Below are positions 7,069 to 15,377 of a stretch of 37,825 nt of DNA, piece by piece; position 1 is the stretch's first letter; each line of letters opens with the position of its first letter. The DNA comes from an uncultured Lachnospiraceae bacterium (GTDB lineage Bacteria; Bacillota; Clostridia; Lachnospirales; Lachnospiraceae). The notes beneath the pieces were generated by a model. The model was not told the DNA's origin, did not search any database, and saw only the letters and a program-made list of their open reading frames with translations. The translations under genes and the position numbers were made by a program. The DNA lies in the NCBI GenBank assembly GCA_902489645.1, contig CABUAW010000021.1, positions 1-37,825 of the forward strand. Direction: 5' to 3'.

Positions 7069-8073
7069 ATGGAAGAATTAGTAACTGTCGCACTGGATGC
7101 CATGGGCGGTGACAACTCGCCCTCGGAGATTGTTAAAGGCGGAGTGGAAGCAGTGAAGGCCAGCAGGGAAGTCCGGATTTTGATGGTTGGTGACGAAAAA
7201 AAAATTACGGAGGAACTGGCAAAATATACCTATGACAAGGAGAGAATCCAAATCGTTCCGACAACGGAGGTCATCAGTAATAATGAATCGCCGGTACATG
7301 CGATTCGAAATAAGACCGATTCTTCGATTGTCCGTTGTCAGCGGCTGGTAAAAAACGGCGAGGCCGATGCCATGGTGTCCGCCGGTTCTACAGGAGCCGT
7401 TCTCGCCGGAGGTCAGCTTATTGTCGGACGTATTAAAGGCGTACAGAGACCGCCGCTGGCTCCGTTGATTCCAACAGCAAAGGGCTTTTCATTGTTGATT
7501 GACTGCGGCGCCAATGTGGATGCCAGAGCTTCCCACCTCTTACAATTTGCCCAAATCGGTTCTATTTATATGGAACATATTATGGGTGTTAAAGAGCCAA
7601 AAGTGGCGATTGTCAATATTGGTGCGGAAGAGGAAAAGGGCAATCAGCTTGTCAAGGAAGCATATCCGCTTTTGAAAGAATGTCCGTCGATTCATTTCAT
7701 CGGCAGTATTGAAGCCAGAGATATTCCGTCAGGAGATGCGGACGTCATTGTCTGCGAAGCCTTTGTCGGAAATGTCATTTTAAAACTGTATGAAGGCGTG
7801 GCTAAAACACTGATTAAAAAAATGAAAGCATCGATGAAAACATCGCTTCGAAGCAGCATCGGTGGTCTGCTCGTTAAACCTGCTTTAAAGACCGTTGTCA
7901 ACGAGTTTGATTCCAGTGAATATGGCGGCGCTCCGTTGCTTGGACTCAAAGGGCTGGTCGTAAAAGCGCACGGAAGTTCCGGAGCGAAGGAAATCAAACA
8001 TTCGATTATTCAATGTATATCCTTTAAAAAGCAGAATATCAATGTACGGATAGAGGAAATTTTAAATCAGTGA
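7069..8073 (+). CDS. plsX: Phosphate acyltransferase PlsX
   Basis: A 334-residue peripheral enzyme that makes acyl-phosphate from acyl-ACP, the first step of the PlsX/PlsY route to phosphatidic acid. Typical features are VTVALDAMGGDNSPSEIVKG at the N-terminus, MVSAGSTGAVLAGG near residue 100, IDCGANVDARASHLLQFAQIG near 145-165, and the C-terminal PLLGLKGLVVKAHGSSGAKEI. I chose the ATG at 7069 because GGAGG at 7056-7060 is spaced correctly; the in-frame TTG at 7054 has no RBS. It is followed by acpP, its acyl-donor carrier, 47 bases downstream. The partner enzyme PlsY is also in this window, at 26019. Confidence 0.96.
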   Translation: MEELVTVALDAMGGDNSPSEIVKGGVEAVKASREVRILMVGDEKKITEELAKYTYDKERIQIVPTTEVISNNESPVHAIRNKTDSSIVRCQRLVKNGEADAMVSAGSTGAVLAGGQLIVGRIKGVQRPPLAPLIPTAKGFSLLIDCGANVDARASHLLQFAQIGSIYMEHIMGVKEPKVAIVNIGAEEEKGNQLVKEAYPLLKECPSIHFIGSIEARDIPSGDADVIVCEAFVGNVILKLYEGVAKTLIKKMKASMKTSLRSSIGGLLVKPALKTVVNEFDSSEYGGAPLLGLKGLVVKAHGSSGAKEIKHSIIQCISFKKQNINVRIEEILNQ

Positions 8074-8120
8074 TTTCCCAATCTCATAAAAATTATTATT
8101 TTTTGAAAGGACGTTAGATT

Positions 8121-8351
8121 ATGGAATTAGAAAGATTAAAAGAGATTATTGCAGATATCGTAGGGCTTGATATCAGTGAGATAACGATGGATTCTTCTTT
8201 TGCCGAGGACCTGGGCTGTGATTCACTGGATACAGTGGAGATTATCATGGCCATTGAAGATGAGCTTGATATTAAGATTTCTGATGACGCGGCTGAAAAT
8301 ATTGTGACTGTTGGCGACGCCATGGAAGCAATTAGAAATATTTTGAATTAA
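8121..8351 (+). CDS. acpP: Acyl carrier protein
   Basis: A 76-residue acidic carrier protein of fatty acid synthesis. The motif EDLGCDSLDTVEIIMAIEDE contains Ser35, which is modified with 4'-phosphopantetheine. The four-helix ACP pattern and length are normal. It lies between plsX and rnc, the usual Firmicute order, and a terminator-like hairpin follows at 8380-8413. The RBS GAAAGGACG precedes the ATG at 8121. The 4'-phosphopantetheine comes from CoA, to whose synthesis the coaD at 1486 contributes. Confidence 0.96.
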   Translation: MELERLKEIIADIVGLDISEITMDSSFAEDLGCDSLDTVEIIMAIEDELDIKISDDAAENIVTVGDAMEAIRNILN

Positions 8352-8379
8352 TCCGGGCATGAATAAAGTAAAAAAAACA

Positions 8380-8413
8380 GGGGTCTCCGATTTTCAAAAG
8401 AGGCTCCTTTTTT
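8380..8413 (+). terminator. Intrinsic terminator between acpP and rnc
   Basis: GGGGTCTC (8380-8387) pairs with GAGGCTCC (8400-8407), two G-T wobbles, then six T. An A tract just upstream extends the stem. It probably limits read-through from acpP into rnc-smc-ftsY. Confidence 0.8.
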
Positions 8414-8441
8414 AAATCATTGCTTCAGAAAGGAGAAACGC

Positions 8442-9167
8442 ATGGATTTTGAAAAAATCAAAGCCTTTCAGGCAAAAATTTGTTATGATTATTCCGACAG
8501 GGCTTTACTGGAAACGGCGTTGACGCATAGCTCCTTTGCCAACGAACACCAGCTCAGAAAATTCCAGAATAATGAACGTTTGGAATTTTTGGGGGATGCC
8601 GTACTGGAACTGGTATCCAGCGAGCTTCTGTTTAAAAGCTACCCGGAAAAGCTTGAGGGCGCTTTAAGTAAGACCCGGGCCAGCCTTGTCTGCGAACCGG
8701 CTCTGGCCTATTGTGCCAGACAGTTGGACCTCGGAAGCTTTTTGCAGCTTGGCAAAGGCGAAGACATGACTGGCGGCCGTGAAAGAGACTCGATTCTTTC
8801 CGACGCCCTTGAGGCTGTCATCGGCAGCATTTATCTGGATGGAGGGTTGGAACCGTCCCGCCGTTTTATTATGAATTTTATTTTAAATGATATGGAAAAT
8901 ACCCGGCTTTTTTACGATTGTAAGACAATTTTACAGGAAAATATCCAGAGCTGGTCAAAGGAAACGCCGGTCTATGAATTAGTGGATGTCAGCGGTCCGG
9001 AGCATAATCGGACGTTTGTGATGCAAATTCGTCTGGGAGAACAGATTCTCGGCGAGGGAAGCGGACGGACCAAACAGGCGGCCGGGCAGAATGCGGCCTA
9101 TCAGTCGCTGCTGGCCTTGAAAGCCCAGGGGAAATTCACAGGCAAGGACGAAGATATATGTATTTAA
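8442..9167 (+). CDS. rnc: Ribonuclease III
   Basis: A 241-residue double-strand-specific endoribonuclease that processes rRNA precursors and some mRNAs. The catalytic domain has the signature NERLEFLGDAVLEL, with E45, E48 and D52 matching E. coli E38, E41 and D45. D121 and E124 in LSDALEAVIG match D114 and E117, so the metal centre is complete. A double-stranded RNA-binding domain occupies about residues 165-235 (GEGSGRTKQAAGQNAAYQSL). The start ATG at 8442 follows AAAGGAGAAACGC. Its last 10 bases overlap smc, implying translational coupling. Confidence 0.97.
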   Translation: MDFEKIKAFQAKICYDYSDRALLETALTHSSFANEHQLRKFQNNERLEFLGDAVLELVSSELLFKSYPEKLEGALSKTRASLVCEPALAYCARQLDLGSFLQLGKGEDMTGGRERDSILSDALEAVIGSIYLDGGLEPSRRFIMNFILNDMENTRLFYDCKTILQENIQSWSKETPVYELVDVSGPEHNRTFVMQIRLGEQILGEGSGRTKQAAGQNAAYQSLLALKAQGKFTGKDEDICI

Positions 9168-12100
9168 AGAGTATTGAACTGCAGGGATTTAAATCCTTTG
9201 CAAATAAGACGGTATTAAAATTCAACAAGGGAATTACCGGCATTGTGGGACCTAACGGCAGCGGAAAGAGTAATGTGGCCGATGCGGTGCGGTGGGTACT
9301 CGGAGAGCAGAGTGCCAAACAGCTCCGTGGGAGTAAAATGGAAGACGTTATTTTTTCTGGTACCGAAAACAGAAAACCTTTAGGTTTTGCCTATGTCGCC
9401 ATTACGATTGATAATAGGGACCACAAGCTCCCGATAGACTATGATGAGTTGACGGTTGCCCGCCGTGTTTATCGTTCCGGCGAAAGTGAATATCTGATTA
9501 ACGGACATACGAGCCGGCTGCGGGATGTTCAGGAGTTGTTCTTTGATACGGGTATTGGAAAAGAGGGGTATTCCATCATCGGTCAGGGACAGATTGATAA
9601 GATTTTAAGCGGGAAACCGGAAGAGCGCAGAGAGCTTTTTGACGAAGCCGCCGGTATTGTCAAATATAAAAAACGCAAGGCCATGGCCGAAAAAAATCTT
9701 AATATTGAAAAACAAAATCTATATCGCGTAACCGATATTTTGTCTGAGCTGGAAAAACAGGTTGGCCCCTTATCACGCCAATCGGAAAGGGCCAGAGAAT
9801 ATCTGAAACTGAGGGACAGCTTAAAAGCTCTGGATGTTTGCATGTATATTTCCGAATATGAGCGGTTAACGTCGGCATCCGCCGAATATAAAGAAAAATC
9901 GGAAATTGCCGGAGAGGATATGGCAGAAACCCAGGCCAAATTGGAAAAGGCCCGTTTGGAGTATTCCCAAATTGAAAAAGAACTTGAAACCTGTAATGAT
10001 GAAATTGATACATTAAAGAACCGGATTTCAGCGATACAACTGAACCGGGAAAAAACGGAAAGTGAAATCCGTCTTTTGAAAGAACAGGTTCGAAGCGAAA
10101 CGGCGGCTGCCGGACATTATGAAGAACGTCGTGTCCAGATAGCCGGGAGTATGGATGGTAAAAAACAGGAGGCCGGACAGTGGGAAAGTGAATTGGAAAA
10201 ACTGGCCGGGAAAATAGCATCTCTCGAAGATACGAAAAAAGAAGCGGAAAACCGTCTGGATTCCATGAATGGAAATATTGAAAAACTGCGTCAGGCTATT
10301 GAAGAAAAAAACGGCGACGTTATTGAAACTTTAAATCGGATTGGCGGCGTTAAGGCAAAGCTTCAGCGTTATGACGCCATGCTGGAACAGATTCAAATCC
10401 GAAAGGCCGAGTTAAACCAACGGCTGCTGACGCTTCAAAGTGAAGCAGTCAGCAGAGAAGAAACCCTTGAAAAATATGCTGCCGAACAGGAAACATTAAA
10501 TGGACGGCGGGAACTTCTTCAAAAGGAATTGGAAGCGTTCCGTGAAAAGGGCCAGAACATTCAGAAACGCATCGATGAATGTCATGAGGAGCTGAACACA
10601 AAGGAGCAGGAATATCATCGTTTAAGCTCCAGATATCAGACGCTTCAGGGGATTACAGAGCGTTATGAGGGATACGGAAACAGTATCCGCCGGATTATGG
10701 AGCAGAAAAAGCAGACGCCGGGCATTATCGGCGTTGTGGCAGATATTATTAAGGTCGATAAAGCCTATGAGACGGCTGTGGAGACAGCTCTCGGCGGAAG
10801 CATCCAGAACGTGGTCACAGAGGATGAGAAAACGGCCAAGCGGATGATTGAATATTTGAAACGGAACCGGTTTGGACGCGCCACCTTTTTACCGCTGACG
10901 AGCATCGCGGCAAGGACATTGCCGGAACGGGATAAGCTATTAAAAGAAAAGGGAGTTATCGGGATGGCCAGCGAGCTGGTTTCCCATGGGCCGGAGTTTG
11001 GCGGACTGGCCGATTACCTGCTGGGCCGTGTGGTTGTCGCAGATAATATGGACAATGCGCTGAAACTGGCAAGAAAATACCGCTATTCATTACGAATCGT
11101 TACGCTGGAGGGCGAATCCCTGAGTCCGGGCGGTTCAATTTCCGGCGGTACGTTTAAAAATTCAAGTAATCTTCTTGGACGTCATCGTGAAATCGAAGAA
11201 TTGGGGCTTCAGATGGAAAAACTCAAAAAAGAATTATCGGTTTTAAACCGTCAGACCGATGAAGCCCATGACGAAAAACGGGAGAATAAACGTAAGATTG
11301 CAGGCGTTCAGGAGGATTTACAGGAAATTGGTCTGAAGTCCAACACGTTGTATGTCCATGTCAACCAGTTAAAATCCTCCGAAGCTTCCCAGACGACCGC
11401 TTATGAGGAGCTTTCCGGCGAAGCGAAGGAACTGAAACGGCAAACCTCAGAGATTGACGGTTTTAAGGAAACGCTTCTCAAAGAGCAGGCGGATTATGAG
11501 CTGATGAAAGCGGAGGCGGAGGGCTCTATTGAAGCCTTGAATGAAAAACTGGAACAGGAAGTTCAGGTGCAGCAGGAATTTTCCGGCAAAACATCGGAAC
11601 TTGGCATTGATTTTTCCGGTTACATACAAAAGCAGAATTTCCTTAAAGAAAATCGAAAGCGGATTTTAGAAGAAATTCAGGCCCTGGAAGCGGAATATGG
11701 CGAAGCGACTCAAAAACTGGACGAATGTCAGGCCATAATTCAGGAAAAGAATCAGCAAATTACAGAAATGGAAATTCAGTCTCAAAATGCGGCTTCCAAA
11801 GATGCGTCGCTGGATTTGGCTTTAGAAACGCTTTTAAAGAACAGAGAAAAAATGACATCTGTTCAAAAGCAGTTTTTTGAAAACCGGGAAAGTCTTTCGG
11901 ACAGATGCAGTCTTCTCGACAAAGAAATATTCCGTCTGGAACACTTGATTTCCAAATGCGAGGAAGACCGGAGCAAGCTGAGTAATTACATGTGGGAAGA
12001 ATATGAGCTGACCTTCAAAGCGGCCCTGGAATTACAGACCGCTGACGGTGAAGCGCTTTCTATGGAAGATATACGTCGGCGAATCAGCGAATTAAAAAAA

Positions 12101-12724
12101 TCAATTAAGGGACTGGGAAATATTAATCTGAATGCCATCGAAGAGTATAAGGATGTGTCGGAACGCTATGCCACATTAAAAACCCAGCATGATGATTTGG
12201 TGGAGGCCGAAGAAAAGCTTTCCGGAATCATTCAGAATCTGGACCAGGCAATGCGGGAACAATTTCGCAGGAATTTTGTAAAAATCCAGGAAAATTTTGG
12301 CCGTGTATTTGCCGAACTTTTCGGCGGAGGCCGGGGAACACTGGAATTGATGGAAGATGCGGATATTTTAGAGGCGGGCATCCGCATTATCGCCCAGCCG
12401 CCGGGAAAGAAGCTTCAAAATATGATGCAGCTTTCCGGCGGGGAAAAGGCGCTGACGGCCATTGCCTTACTCTTTGCCATCCAGAGGTTAAAACCATCGC
12501 CGTTTTGCTTACTGGATGAAATTGAGGCGGCCTTAGACGACGCCAATGTCAAACGATATGCCAGATATTTGAATAATTTGACGGAGGATACCCAGTTTAT
12601 CATTATTACCCACCGCCGCGGCACTATGAATGCGGCCGACGTCCTCTATGGCGTCACCATGCAAGAAAAGGGCGTATCCGCGTTGGTATCTGTAAATTTA
12701 ATTGAAAATGAATTGACAAAATAG
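9158..12724 (+). CDS. smc: Chromosome segregation ATPase SMC
   Basis: A 1188-residue SMC protein, which with ScpA and ScpB forms the bacterial condensin that loads at parS and aligns chromosome arms. The Walker A motif is GPNGSGKSN at 31-39 (K37). Two long coiled-coil arms flank a hinge at about 510-680, which includes GVVADIIKVDKAYETAVETA and the glycine-rich SLSPGGSISGG. The C-terminal head has the ABC signature LSGGEKALT from residue 1092 and the Walker B and catalytic segment LLDEIEAALDDAN (D1120, E1121). Length is standard. It overlaps rnc and precedes ftsY by 10 bases, the common rnc-smc-ftsY order. scpA and scpB are not in the window. Confidence 0.98.
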   Translation: MYLKSIELQGFKSFANKTVLKFNKGITGIVGPNGSGKSNVADAVRWVLGEQSAKQLRGSKMEDVIFSGTENRKPLGFAYVAITIDNRDHKLPIDYDELTVARRVYRSGESEYLINGHTSRLRDVQELFFDTGIGKEGYSIIGQGQIDKILSGKPEERRELFDEAAGIVKYKKRKAMAEKNLNIEKQNLYRVTDILSELEKQVGPLSRQSERAREYLKLRDSLKALDVCMYISEYERLTSASAEYKEKSEIAGEDMAETQAKLEKARLEYSQIEKELETCNDEIDTLKNRISAIQLNREKTESEIRLLKEQVRSETAAAGHYEERRVQIAGSMDGKKQEAGQWESELEKLAGKIASLEDTKKEAENRLDSMNGNIEKLRQAIEEKNGDVIETLNRIGGVKAKLQRYDAMLEQIQIRKAELNQRLLTLQSEAVSREETLEKYAAEQETLNGRRELLQKELEAFREKGQNIQKRIDECHEELNTKEQEYHRLSSRYQTLQGITERYEGYGNSIRRIMEQKKQTPGIIGVVADIIKVDKAYETAVETALGGSIQNVVTEDEKTAKRMIEYLKRNRFGRATFLPLTSIAARTLPERDKLLKEKGVIGMASELVSHGPEFGGLADYLLGRVVVADNMDNALKLARKYRYSLRIVTLEGESLSPGGSISGGTFKNSSNLLGRHREIEELGLQMEKLKKELSVLNRQTDEAHDEKRENKRKIAGVQEDLQEIGLKSNTLYVHVNQLKSSEASQTTAYEELSGEAKELKRQTSEIDGFKETLLKEQADYELMKAEAEGSIEALNEKLEQEVQVQQEFSGKTSELGIDFSGYIQKQNFLKENRKRILEEIQALEAEYGEATQKLDECQAIIQEKNQQITEMEIQSQNAASKDASLDLALETLLKNREKMTSVQKQFFENRESLSDRCSLLDKEIFRLEHLISKCEEDRSKLSNYMWEEYELTFKAALELQTADGEALSMEDIRRRISELKKSIKGLGNINLNAIEEYKDVSERYATLKTQHDDLVEAEEKLSGIIQNLDQAMREQFRRNFVKIQENFGRVFAELFGGGRGTLELMEDADILEAGIRIIAQPPGKKLQNMMQLSGGEKALTAIALLFAIQRLKPSPFCLLDEIEAALDDANVKRYARYLNNLTEDTQFIIITHRRGTMNAADVLYGVTMQEKGVSALVSVNLIENELTK

Positions 12725-12734
12725 GAGGGGAAGC

Positions 12735-13661
12735 ATGTCGGAAGAGAAAAAAGGATTTTTCAGCCGTCTGGTTGAAGGACTTACAAAAACCCGGAACAAT
12801 ATCGCTTCGGTGTTTGATGATATTTTCAGTGGATTTTCTTCCATTGACGATGACTTTTATGAAGAACTGGAAGAGGTTCTTGTCATGGCGGACATCGGTA
12901 TCCATACAACCGAGCAGATTATTGAAGATTTAAAGATAAAGGTAAAAGAAAATCATCTGAAAGAACCGGCAGAGTGTCGGGATTATTTAATCCGTTCCAT
13001 TAAAGACCAGATGTCCGTCGCCGAGGATGCCTATGACTTTGAAAACAAGAAAACGGTCATGCTCATTATCGGCGTCAACGGCGTGGGAAAAACCACGTCC
13101 GTGGGAAAGCTGGCCGGACAATATAAAAATGCGGGAAAAAAAGTGCTGCTGGCCGCGGCAGATACCTTCCGGGCCGGAGCTATCGAACAACTGACAGAAT
13201 GGTCGCACCGGGCCGGCGTAGACATTATCGCCGGACAGGAAGGTTCAGACCCGGCATCGGTTGTTTTTGACGCTGTGGCGGCGGCAAAGGCACGAAATAC
13301 GGACATCTTAATCTGTGACACGGCGGGACGTCTTCACAATAAAAAGAATTTGATGGAAGAACTTAAAAAAATCAATCGGATTATTGACAGGGAATATCCG
13401 GAGGCCTTCCGGGAAACAATGATTGTTCTGGATGGCACGACCGGGCAAAACGCTCTGGTACAGGCGAAACAGTTCAAAGAAACGGCGGATATTACCGGAA
13501 TTATTCTGACAAAGCTGGACGGCACGGCAAAGGGCGGTATCGCCATCGCTATCCAGGCGGAGCTTGGCGTTCCGGTGAAATATATCGGCATTGGTGAAAA
13601 AATTGAAGACTTGCAGAAATTTGACAGCGACTCTTTTGTGGATGCACTGTTTCAATCATAA
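12735..13661 (+). CDS. ftsY: Signal recognition particle receptor FtsY
   Basis: A 308-residue SRP GTPase that docks ribosome-SRP complexes at the membrane and SecYEG. It has the short NG form without a long acidic A domain. The N domain (four helices) covers about residues 1-95. The G domain carries GVNGVGKTT with K119 in the P-loop, the DTFRAGA insertion motif, DTAGRLHNKKNLM, and the TKLDGTAKGG motif. AGGAGGGGAAGC precedes the ATG. The partner Ffh is encoded at 15378, with a threonine ammonia-lyase gene and ylxM between them. Confidence 0.97.
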   Translation: MSEEKKGFFSRLVEGLTKTRNNIASVFDDIFSGFSSIDDDFYEELEEVLVMADIGIHTTEQIIEDLKIKVKENHLKEPAECRDYLIRSIKDQMSVAEDAYDFENKKTVMLIIGVNGVGKTTSVGKLAGQYKNAGKKVLLAAADTFRAGAIEQLTEWSHRAGVDIIAGQEGSDPASVVFDAVAAAKARNTDILICDTAGRLHNKKNLMEELKKINRIIDREYPEAFRETMIVLDGTTGQNALVQAKQFKETADITGIILTKLDGTAKGGIAIAIQAELGVPVKYIGIGEKIEDLQKFDSDSFVDALFQS

Positions 13662-13679
13662 GAAAGGGAGAAGAACAAC

Positions 13680-14897
13680 ATGTTGACATTAGAAAAATTT
13701 GAAGAAGCTTCAGAACGACTGAATCGGGTATTGCTTGAGACAAAACTGGTATACAGCGACTATTTTTCAGAACAGACAGGCGCCAAGGTGTATTTCAAGC
13801 CGGAAAATATGCAGTTTACAGGAGCGTATAAGCTTCGCGGCGCTTATTACAAAATCAGCACATTGACACCGGAGGAGCGGGAACGGGGAATTATTTCCGC
13901 ATCCGCCGGAAACCATGCCCAGGGCGTAGCCTATGCGGCAAAATTAATGGGTGCGAAAGCAGTTATCGTCATGCCGACGACAACACCGCTTATCAAGGTC
14001 AACCGGACAAAGGGCTACGGCGCCGAAGTCATTCTCCACGGGGATGTTTATGACGATGCCTGCGCTTATGCACTGGAACTGGCGGAGGAAAAGGGCTATA
14101 CGTTTATTCATCCGTTTAATGACGAAACGGTGGCTACCGGACAGGGAACGATTGCCATGGAAATTATTAAAGAACTTCCAACCGTCGATTATATCCTTGT
14201 TCCAATCGGCGGCGGCGGACTTTGCTGCGGTGTTTCCACCCTGGCTAAAATGCTGAATCCGAAAATTAAGGTTATCGGTGTGGAACCGGCCGGCGCCGCA
14301 TGTATGAAGGCGTCTCTGGCCGCCGGACATGTGGTAACTCTTCCGAAGGTGACAACCATCGCCGACGGCACGGCTGTAAAAACACCGGGTGATATCGTGT
14401 TCCCGTATATTCAGGAAAATGTGGATGATATCATCACTGTGGAAGATGACGATTTAATCGCAGCTTTCCTTGATATGATGGAAAATCACAAAATGATTGT
14501 GGAAAATTCCGGCCTTCTCACGGTGGCTGCTTTGAAGCAGATGGATATCCGGGGCAAAAAGGTTGTCTCTATTTTAAGCGGCGGCAACATGGACGTCATT
14601 ACCATTGCGTCCGTTGTACAGAATGGCCTGATTCAGAGAGACCGTATCTTTACAGTTTCCGTACTTTTGCCGGACAAGCCGGGCGAGCTGCACACGGTCG
14701 CCGGTATCCTCGCCGAACTTCAGGGCAATGTCATCAAGCTGGAACACAACCAGTTTGTCAGTGTCAACCGCAGTAATGTGGTAGAGCTTCGGATTACTCT
14801 GGAGGCTTTTGGCACAGAACATAAGGAACGGATTTTGAAAGAACTGGAAAAACGCGGATATCGTCCGATTTTAAAGGTTCCGAAACAGATTTACTAA
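13680..14897 (+). CDS. ilvA: Threonine ammonia-lyase (threonine dehydratase), medium form with ACT domain
   Basis: A 405-residue PLP enzyme that deaminates threonine to 2-oxobutanoate and ammonia, feeding isoleucine synthesis or catabolism. The fold-type II core covers about 1-320. GAYKLRGAYYKI carries the PLP lysine (K51), SASAGNHAQGVAYAAK binds the substrate carboxylate, and GGGGLCCGVS cradles the cofactor phosphate. The final 80 residues (DRIFTVSVLLPDKPGELHTV) form one ACT-like regulatory domain, matching the medium-length form (TIGR01127 as I recall). Whether it is biosynthetic (IlvA) or catabolic (TdcB) cannot be decided from sequence alone. It sits 18 bases after ftsY with a clear RBS, so it is probably cotranscribed. 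No other branched-chain gene is nearby. Confidence 0.9.
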   Translation: MLTLEKFEEASERLNRVLLETKLVYSDYFSEQTGAKVYFKPENMQFTGAYKLRGAYYKISTLTPEERERGIISASAGNHAQGVAYAAKLMGAKAVIVMPTTTPLIKVNRTKGYGAEVILHGDVYDDACAYALELAEEKGYTFIHPFNDETVATGQGTIAMEIIKELPTVDYILVPIGGGGLCCGVSTLAKMLNPKIKVIGVEPAGAACMKASLAAGHVVTLPKVTTIADGTAVKTPGDIVFPYIQENVDDIITVEDDDLIAAFLDMMENHKMIVENSGLLTVAALKQMDIRGKKVVSILSGGNMDVITIASVVQNGLIQRDRIFTVSVLLPDKPGELHTVAGILAELQGNVIKLEHNQFVSVNRSNVVELRITLEAFGTEHKERILKELEKRGYRPILKVPKQIY

Positions 14898-14923
14898 TTT
14901 TATGAAAAATTCAAAAAAATCAG

Positions 14924-14952
14924 TTGACACAGCGTCAAAGATAAGGTACAAT
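14924..14952 (+). promoter_or_regulatory. Strong SigA promoter of ylxM-ffh
   Basis: Perfect TTGACA (14924-14929), 17-base spacer, TACAAT (14947-14952). The expected start, near 14959, falls inside the inverted repeat 14953-14986. Confidence 0.87.
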
Positions 14953-14986
14953 ACCACCTGTAAAGTAAAAACACTTTACAGGTGGT
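14953..14986 (+). promoter_or_regulatory. 14-bp perfect inverted repeat overlapping the ylxM start site and RBS
   Basis: ACCACCTGTAAAGT (14953-14966) is the exact complement of ACTTTACAGGTGGT (14973-14986), 6-base loop AAAAAC. It abuts the -10 box, spans the expected transcription start, and its right arm contains AGGTGGT, the only candidate RBS for the ATG at 14993. It could be an operator for a dimeric regulator, an RNA hairpin controlling translation, or both. GCTTTTATGG after it is a weak U tract, so termination is less likely. Confidence 0.7.
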
Positions 14987-14992
14987 GCTTTT

Positions 14993-15352
14993 ATGGACAA
15001 AATGTTAAAGCAGGCATTGCTTTATGATTTTTATGGAGAATTGCTGACGGACCATCAGAAATCCATTTATGAGGATTTCGTTCTGAATGATTTTTCATTG
15101 AGTGAGATTGGAGAAGACCGGAATATCAGCCGTCAGGGAGTTTATGATATTATCAAACGCTGCGACAGACTTCTGAATGGTTATGAAGAAAAACTTCATC
15201 TGGTTCAGAAGTTTTTAAAGGCCAAAGAGCAGGTCGCACGGATTCATGAGCTTGCCGGAGAAATTCTCAAAACAGAAGGTGTACCCGAGGCGTCCACCGA
15301 ATATTTGCGGCAGATTGAAAACATTTCCAACGGAATATTGGAAGAAATGTAA
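14993..15352 (+). CDS. ylxM: YlxM family putative SRP-associated DNA-binding protein
   Basis: A 119-residue YlxM/p13-like protein with a sigma-70 region 4-like helix-turn-helix: DHQKSIYEDFVLNDFSLSEIGEDRNISRQGVYDIIKRCD (about residues 20-58). It is encoded immediately upstream of ffh in most Firmicutes. In Streptococcus mutans YlxM interacts with SRP components and modulates Ffh GTPase activity, so a direct role in the SRP pathway is likely even though the fold looks like DNA binding. The ATG at 14993 follows an RBS buried in a 14-bp inverted repeat. It is 25 bases ahead of ffh. Confidence 0.92.
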   Translation: MDKMLKQALLYDFYGELLTDHQKSIYEDFVLNDFSLSEIGEDRNISRQGVYDIIKRCDRLLNGYEEKLHLVQKFLKAKEQVARIHELAGEILKTEGVPEASTEYLRQIENISNGILEEM

Positions 15353-15377
15353 GGCATAGCCGGAAGGGAGGTTTTCC

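Noticed and set aside
9699..10220. Long minus-strand frame inside smc
   Set aside because: Lies within the conserved SMC coding sequence, no RBS, composition typical of an antisense shadow.
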